From Candidatus Cloacimonas sp. (lineage in GTDB: Bacteria; Cloacimonadota; Cloacimonadia; Cloacimonadales; Cloacimonadaceae), in NCBI GenBank assembly GCA_035403355.1, contig DAONFA010000001.1:31644-95643 (forward strand): DNA of 64,000 nt, written 5' to 3'. Numbering within the stretch: the first letter of the stretch is position 1; the number at the start of each line of letters is the position of its first letter. This document shows, piece after piece, positions 59,886-64,000 of the stretch. The position numbers were made by a program, and so were the translations under genes. The notes below the pieces were generated by a model that worked only from the letters and a program-made list of their open reading frames with translations, did not search any database and had not been told where the DNA came from.

Positions 59886-60452
59886 ATGTGTCGTCAAGTG
59901 GTTAATAAAATGCTTTCAGATATCCGTAAACAAAGAGAATCCGGTTTAGTAAGAAATCGGGCTGTGCTTATCATTTTCTTCCTTTATATATTTTCCTTTG
60001 CTTGTAGCGCTATCTTTGCCCAAGAGAAAAGTGAAGAATATTGGGAAGTTAAAAATTGGCAAGAACCCGGAGATGCCATTCCTTTTAAGGAACTGGTTTT
60101 AAAAGACGAGGTATATTTTTATAAGAACAAACCCTTCACCGGTATTGCGATAGAACGCTATGCCAATGGCGGTTTACAGCGAGCCGTAACATTTGCCGAT
60201 GGAAAACAAAACGGGCAAATGCTGATGTGGTATCCTGATGGCAACCCGCAAATGAGCGCCTATTATGTGAACGGTTATTTACAGGGTCGCTTTTTGGGTT
60301 GGTATGTTAACGGCAGTGTGATATATGATTTGATGATTAACAAAGGAGCTTACGCGGGTGATAATCTTCTGGATGAAGATGAAACCCGGGAAAGTTCAGA
60401 AGAGGAACAAGGAGAAGGAGAAAGTCCTGATAATGACCAAAGTAAAGAGTAA
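59886..60452 (+). CDS. Membrane-anchored or exported MORN-repeat protein
   Basis: About 188 residues from the ATG at 59886 (GGAG site, 6 bp spacing). A basic N-terminus is followed by a hydrophobic signal/anchor segment (AVLIIFFLYIFSFACSAIFA), then a domain of MORN-type repeats (IERYANGGLQRAVTFADGKQ, GQMLMWYPDGNPQMSAYYVN, GRFLGWYVNGSVIYDLMINK), as in the YwqK family. It ends in an acidic tail (EDETRESSEEEQGEGESPDN). YwqK-type proteins are sometimes annotated as antitoxins, but this one is exported. Its 3' end overlaps the panB start by about 20 bp. Confidence 0.78.
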   Translation: MCRQVVNKMLSDIRKQRESGLVRNRAVLIIFFLYIFSFACSAIFAQEKSEEYWEVKNWQEPGDAIPFKELVLKDEVYFYKNKPFTGIAIERYANGGLQRAVTFADGKQNGQMLMWYPDGNPQMSAYYVNGYLQGRFLGWYVNGSVIYDLMINKGAYAGDNLLDEDETRESSEEEQGEGESPDNDQSKE

Positions 60453-61257
60453 AAACAATTATCTGGCTAAGTTTCAGGAAATGAAACGGGAGGGAGAAAA
60501 GATCTGTATGCTTACCGCTTATGACTATGCGATGGCAAAATGCATTTCTGCCACTGCCATAGATCTCATTTTGGTAGGAGATTCTTTAGGGATGGTAGTT
60601 TTGGGCTATGCGGATACGCTGCAGGTTACTTTGGCAAATATGATTGAACACTGTTCAGCTGTCCGCCGGGGAGCTCCCGATGCTTTTATTATAGTCGATA
60701 TGCCCTATCTGACATATCATCTTTCGGAACAGCGAACCCGGCAAAATGCCGCTAAGCTAATCGTGCAGAGTAAAGCTGATGCCGTTAAACTTGAAGGCGG
60801 TTCTTTATCCAGGGTGCAAGCCATCAAAGCGATTGTAGATATGGAAATTCCCGTTTGTGCGCACTTGGGTTTAACTCCTCAATCTATTCGTAAATTTGGT
60901 GGTTATCTTGTGCAGGGGAAAAAACCGGAAGAACAAGAGGAACTTATTAACCAGGCAAAAGAAGTGGAAAAGGCGGGTGCCTTTATGCTTGTTCTGGAAG
61001 GCATTCCGGAACTTTTAGGCAAAGAAATAACGAAAGCAGTGAGCATTCCTACTATTGGCATCGGAGCCGGAAGATATACTGATGGTCAGGTTCTGGTTTA
61101 TCACGATTTACTTGGCTATTCGGATATGCAACCTAAATATGTTAAGCAATATGCAAATTTAAATAATGACATCACGGAAGCGATAGAATTATATGTGCAA
61201 GAAGTGAAAGACAGGGCTTTTCCCGCTAAGGAAAACATCTATTTCCCCATTACATAG
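60433..61257 (+). CDS. panB: 3-methyl-2-oxobutanoate hydroxymethyltransferase
   Basis: First step of pantothenate synthesis: adds a hydroxymethyl group from methylenetetrahydrofolate to alpha-ketoisovalerate to give ketopantoate. About 274 residues. Conserved PanB elements: ICMLTAYDYAMAKCISATAI, LVGDSLGMVVLGYADTLQVT, VDMPYLTY, VKLEGG, CAHLGLTPQSI and GIGAGRYTDGQVLVYHDLLG. ATG at 60433 is favoured because the upstream extension is Lys/Glu-rich and belongs to the overlapping gene; GGAG lies ~12 bp upstream. No panC or panD nearby. Confidence 0.95.
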   Translation: MTKVKSKNNYLAKFQEMKREGEKICMLTAYDYAMAKCISATAIDLILVGDSLGMVVLGYADTLQVTLANMIEHCSAVRRGAPDAFIIVDMPYLTYHLSEQRTRQNAAKLIVQSKADAVKLEGGSLSRVQAIKAIVDMEIPVCAHLGLTPQSIRKFGGYLVQGKKPEEQEELINQAKEVEKAGAFMLVLEGIPELLGKEITKAVSIPTIGIGAGRYTDGQVLVYHDLLGYSDMQPKYVKQYANLNNDITEAIELYVQEVKDRAFPAKENIYFPIT

Positions 61258-61378
61258 TTTTTTTATATTAAGATGAAGCTATTTAGTAATTCTAAGGGAA
61301 ATCCTGTTTACACTATAATGAAAAACGGGGTCTCATTCTATAAATGATATTACCGAACAATAAAGAAGGATAAGAAAA

Positions 61379-61999
61379 ATGCCGAAAAAAGTAAATGCTC
61401 CCGAAGCAATGAGTGCGGAAGAAAAATTGAATGCCTTAGCTAATTTGAAGGATCAGCTGGAAGAAAATTTTATCTCTCTCGGTCAGTTGCTCTCTGAAAT
61501 CAGGCGTTCCAAATTATATCTCTATAAAGGGTATGAGAATTTCAAGGACTTTGTGGAAACGGAATATCAACTTTCCGGAACAATGGCAGGGAAACTGATG
61601 TCTATCTTTGATCTTTTCATTGAAGAGATGGATATAGATGAAGGCGAAGTGAAGGAAATCGGTTTTGATCGCCTGCAGGTTATTAAACCTTTTATGAAAA
61701 ATGCGGACTGGAATGTGCGCGACGAATGGGTTCATAAAGCCGAAGAGATGCCCTATAAAGAGCTCCGCGACCATATAAAAGAAATGAAACAAAAAGAAAA
61801 AGAAGCCAATGTGGATTTGAAAGAGGTCTATATTGAGCAATATTTGGAGAAAATGATTGGATGGTTTAATTGTTCCCGCAAAGAGCTTAATTTCAAGCTT
61901 GCTCTCTATTTTCAAGATGCCGATCTGGATGAAATTAAAAAGATCGTCAAAGAGCGCCAACACCTCTTTGAACTTGAAACACAAACCAAAAAGGAGTAA
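61379..61999 (+). CDS. Predicted HTH-containing helical protein upstream of porX
   Basis: 206 residues, almost wholly helical. The part around 25-80 (LGQLLSEIRRSKLYLYKGYE, NFKDFVETEYQLSGTMAGKL) resembles DNA-binding/Rep-like N-terminal domains, where a 'gY-sFedyvE' segment is followed by a recognition-type helix. The rest is charged coiled coil (ELRDHIKEMKQKEKEAN, LDEIKKIVKERQHLFELE). It starts with an AAGGAT site and ends 6 bp before porX, in the same direction, so the two are very likely cotranscribed. Being next to a PorX response regulator suggests a regulatory role, but no target is known. Confidence 0.7.
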   Translation: MPKKVNAPEAMSAEEKLNALANLKDQLEENFISLGQLLSEIRRSKLYLYKGYENFKDFVETEYQLSGTMAGKLMSIFDLFIEEMDIDEGEVKEIGFDRLQVIKPFMKNADWNVRDEWVHKAEEMPYKELRDHIKEMKQKEKEANVDLKEVYIEQYLEKMIGWFNCSRKELNFKLALYFQDADLDEIKKIVKERQHLFELETQTKKE

Positions 62000-62005
62000 T
62001 ATCCA

Positions 62006-63565
62006 ATGAAACAAATGCACATACTCTGGGTTGACGATGAAATAGACCTGCTTAAACCCTTTATCCTCTTCCTGGAAGAAAGAAACTATCCCGTTGAGAC
62101 CTGTAACAACGGAACCGACGCTATTGAAAAAGTAGTGGAAAATAAATATGACCTGGTAATTTTAGACGAAATGATGCCAGGTTTGGATGGTCTTTCCACT
62201 TTGCAGGAAATTAAACGCATCAATCCCGCTTTGCCAATTGTAATGGTTACTAAAAGCGAAGAAGAGGGCTTGATGGATAAGGCGATTGCTTCGCAGATTT
62301 CGGATTATTTAATTAAACCCATCAACCCTAATCAAATTATTATGGCAATTAAAAAGATCTTCCAGGCAGATGAAATTCGAGCCAATCAAATTGGACAACA
62401 ATATACCCGTTTTATTGCAGAATTGAATCAAAAGCTTTTTGCCACCCCCGATTGGAATGAATGGAGCGAAATTTATCGGGAACTTAGCTATTGGGAATTG
62501 CAAATTGATCAGGTGAACGATGAGGGCTTACGCCAAACTCACTTTCTGGAAAAACGCAATTGCAACACGGAATTTACTAACTATGTGGAACGCAACTATA
62601 GCAATTGGCTGAAAAGCGATGAACGACCTAACCTTAGTTTTGACCTGATTTCCCAATATATAGCTCCGCATTTTGAAGAAAACCTGCCCATCTATTTTAT
62701 TATTGTGGATTGTATGCGTCTGGATCAATATCTGGCAATCCAACCCTATATCCAGGAATTATTTGACGAAGAATTGGAACTCTATTATTCCATTTTGCCA
62801 ACTGCCACCCCCTACAGCAGAAATTCCATTTTCAGTGGTTTAATGCCTATTGATATTGCTAAACGCTTTCCCGATTATTGGGTAACTTCCAGTGAAATGG
62901 ATAACAGCCGGAATCGCAATGAACATCAATTGCTGGATGAACATATTGAAGAACTTGGCTATAAGCTTGATCCTACCAGCAAATATGTTAAGATTTTCAA
63001 TATGGAAGAGGGTAACTTCGTCCTACGCAAAATTGAAACCTGGAATAAAGAAAACCTGATTGTCCTCGTCTATAATTTCCTTGATCTTTTAGCACACCAT
63101 AGAAGCAGAGACCAAATTCTACAGGAAACTATTCCCAATGAAGAAGGTCTGCGTGCCTTCACTAAACACTGGTTTTTGCATTCCTCACTCTATGAAGCTC
63201 TGAAACTGATTGCCAAACAAGATGCGATTGTAATTCTTTCTACAGACCACGGTTCCATAAAAGTAAATCGCGCTACGCAAGTGATTGGTGATAAAGATAC
63301 TTCGGTAACAGTTCGCTATAAAGAAGGTAAAAACCTGTCCGTTAATGAACGCCACGCTTTGTTCGTAAAAAAACCCGGCGACTATGGCTTACCTACTAAG
63401 AGCATTGTGGATAACTTTATCTTTGCCAAGGACGATTACTATTTCGTGTATCCTAATGCCTATCACCAATATCAGAAACAGTTTAACGGCACTTTTCAAC
63501 ATGGAGGTGTCTCTATGGAAGAAATGATTCTACCTCTTGCTATCTGCCGAACCAAAAAAAAGTGA
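62006..63565 (+). CDS. porX: PorX: response regulator with PglZ/alkaline phosphatase-like domain
   Basis: 519 residues. The N-terminal receiver domain (1-~120) has the acidic pocket (WVDDEID), phosphoacceptor Asp in VILDEMMPGLDG (about residue 54), VTKSEEEG and the Lys in YLIKPINP. The C-terminal PglZ-like phosphodiesterase domain has IVDCMRLDQY, LPTATPYSRNSIF (Thr nucleophile region) and LSTDHGSIKV (metal-binding). This exact fusion is PorX, which in Porphyromonas and Flavobacterium controls type IX secretion genes with PorY and SigP. In this window it fits with the T9SS-type secreted proteins. Preceded by AAAGGAG. No porY is adjacent. Confidence 0.9.
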   Translation: MKQMHILWVDDEIDLLKPFILFLEERNYPVETCNNGTDAIEKVVENKYDLVILDEMMPGLDGLSTLQEIKRINPALPIVMVTKSEEEGLMDKAIASQISDYLIKPINPNQIIMAIKKIFQADEIRANQIGQQYTRFIAELNQKLFATPDWNEWSEIYRELSYWELQIDQVNDEGLRQTHFLEKRNCNTEFTNYVERNYSNWLKSDERPNLSFDLISQYIAPHFEENLPIYFIIVDCMRLDQYLAIQPYIQELFDEELELYYSILPTATPYSRNSIFSGLMPIDIAKRFPDYWVTSSEMDNSRNRNEHQLLDEHIEELGYKLDPTSKYVKIFNMEEGNFVLRKIETWNKENLIVLVYNFLDLLAHHRSRDQILQETIPNEEGLRAFTKHWFLHSSLYEALKLIAKQDAIVILSTDHGSIKVNRATQVIGDKDTSVTVRYKEGKNLSVNERHALFVKKPGDYGLPTKSIVDNFIFAKDDYYFVYPNAYHQYQKQFNGTFQHGGVSMEEMILPLAICRTKKK

Positions 63566-63574
63566 GATGGTGAT

Positions 63575-64000
63575 TGGCGAGATGGCGAGATAGCGAGATG
63601 GCGAGTAGTGAGATAGCGAGATGGCGAAAAGCTTTTTTCACAAAGAGAAAAAGAGAGAAAGAGAAATGAGGAAAAGAGTTAATAATCGGAGAAACGACGT
63701 CCTCGTCGTTTCCTGTAATACTTTACAGGGAAGACGATATAATAAAGAAGAGCTATTTTCACAAAGAGAAAAAGAGAGAAAGAGGAAATGAGAGAAAGAG
63801 GAAAAGAGAAAAAGAGGAAAAGAGAAAATAATCGGAGAAACGATGTCCTCATCTATTCCTGTAATACTTTACAGGGAAGATGATATAATAAAGAAAAGCT
63901 TTTTTCACAAAGAGAAAAATTGGAATTTCACAAAGAGAAAAAGAGGAAAAGAGAAAATAATCGGAGAAACGATGTCCTCATCTATTCCTGTAATACTTTA
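63575..64000. repeat. 3' flank of porX: simple repeats and three copies of a hairpin module
   Basis: GAGATGGC/GAGATAGC repeats (63575-63625), then GAGAAAAAGAGG-type purine repeats, then three copies of a module beginning AATAATCGGAGAAACGA (about 63681, 63828 and 63957). The module has an AACGACGTCCTCGTCGTT-type hairpin (perfect in copy 1, 63692-63711, decayed in copies 2 and 3) and CCTGTAATACTTTACAGG. The last copy is cut by the window end. No gene is seen. Confidence 0.85.

Overview
The window looks like part of a chromosome from an uncultured, strictly anaerobic, Gram-negative bacterium, most plausibly of the Cloacimonadota (Candidatus Cloacimonas-like). This is an inference. It rests on the AT-rich sequence, several large secreted proteins ending in type IX secretion (T9SS)-style C-terminal sorting domains, a PorX-type regulator, a soluble NuoE/NuoF/NuoG-like NADH oxidoreductase with no membrane arm nearby, and surface-polysaccharide genes (Wzz, ligase/polymerase, flippase). 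No rRNA is present to fix the taxonomy. One tRNA (Asn, GTT) is present.

Layout. 1-3.2 kb: two secreted proteins, the first cut by the window edge, followed by a clear terminator and a 1 kb gene-free, repeat-containing spacer. 4.2-7.2 kb (-): rpsA and lysS. 7.6-13.2 kb (+): a three-gene NADH-linked electron-transfer complex whose last subunit fuses NuoG-like and GltD-like parts. 13.4-16.2 kb (-): a radical SAM/B12 protein and a Xer recombinase, separated by simple-repeat arrays. 16.3-20.7 kb (+): acyltransferase, glycosyltransferase, small exported protein, ruvB and flippase. 20.9-23.7 kb (-): short CCA-transferase-like protein, hemW-like gene, lepB. 24-27.6 kb (-): giant SBBP-propeller secreted protein, flanked by near-identical ~100 bp direct repeats. 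28.4-29.7 kb (-): DUF1828/DUF1829 gene and its partner. 29.9-36.1 kb (-): nnr, histidine kinase, mazG, O-antigen ligase/polymerase, wzz. 36.2-41.9 kb (-): serS, tpiA, wrbA, threonine aldolase, RNase H-like/TPR protein. 42.2-47 kb: MFS transporter, DUF975 membrane protein, two small proteins, SPFH protein. 47.1-55.9 kb (-): T9SS-type secreted protein, enolase, groL with a CIRCE operator, DUF4143 ATPase, TPR protein, ppnP. 56-59.4 kb (-): tRNA-Asn, repeat array, small membrane protein, pyrimidine nucleoside phosphorylase, orphan phnE. 59.9-63.6 kb (+): MORN protein, panB, HTH-like protein, porX.

The most unusual property is the spacer DNA. Nearly every spacer carries one of a few repeat families: palindromic modules (GGTTGACC/GGTCAACC, AACGAC/GTCGTT, GGAGCT/AGCTCC), degenerate short tandem repeats (CACAGAGGA, CACAGATTA, CAGCCCT, GAGAAAAAGAGG, GATACGGGAAC) and large perfect palindromes. 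Several palindromic modules overlap the ends of genes and provide the stop codon, as at 13164, 13407 and 29880; at 43863 the end of a gene is itself copied into a 74 bp tandem array. Metabolically the window joins glycolysis (tpiA, eno), nucleotide salvage, pantothenate synthesis, NAD(P)HX repair and NADH-linked electron transfer with protein export (lepB, T9SS substrates, PorX) and surface polysaccharide assembly.
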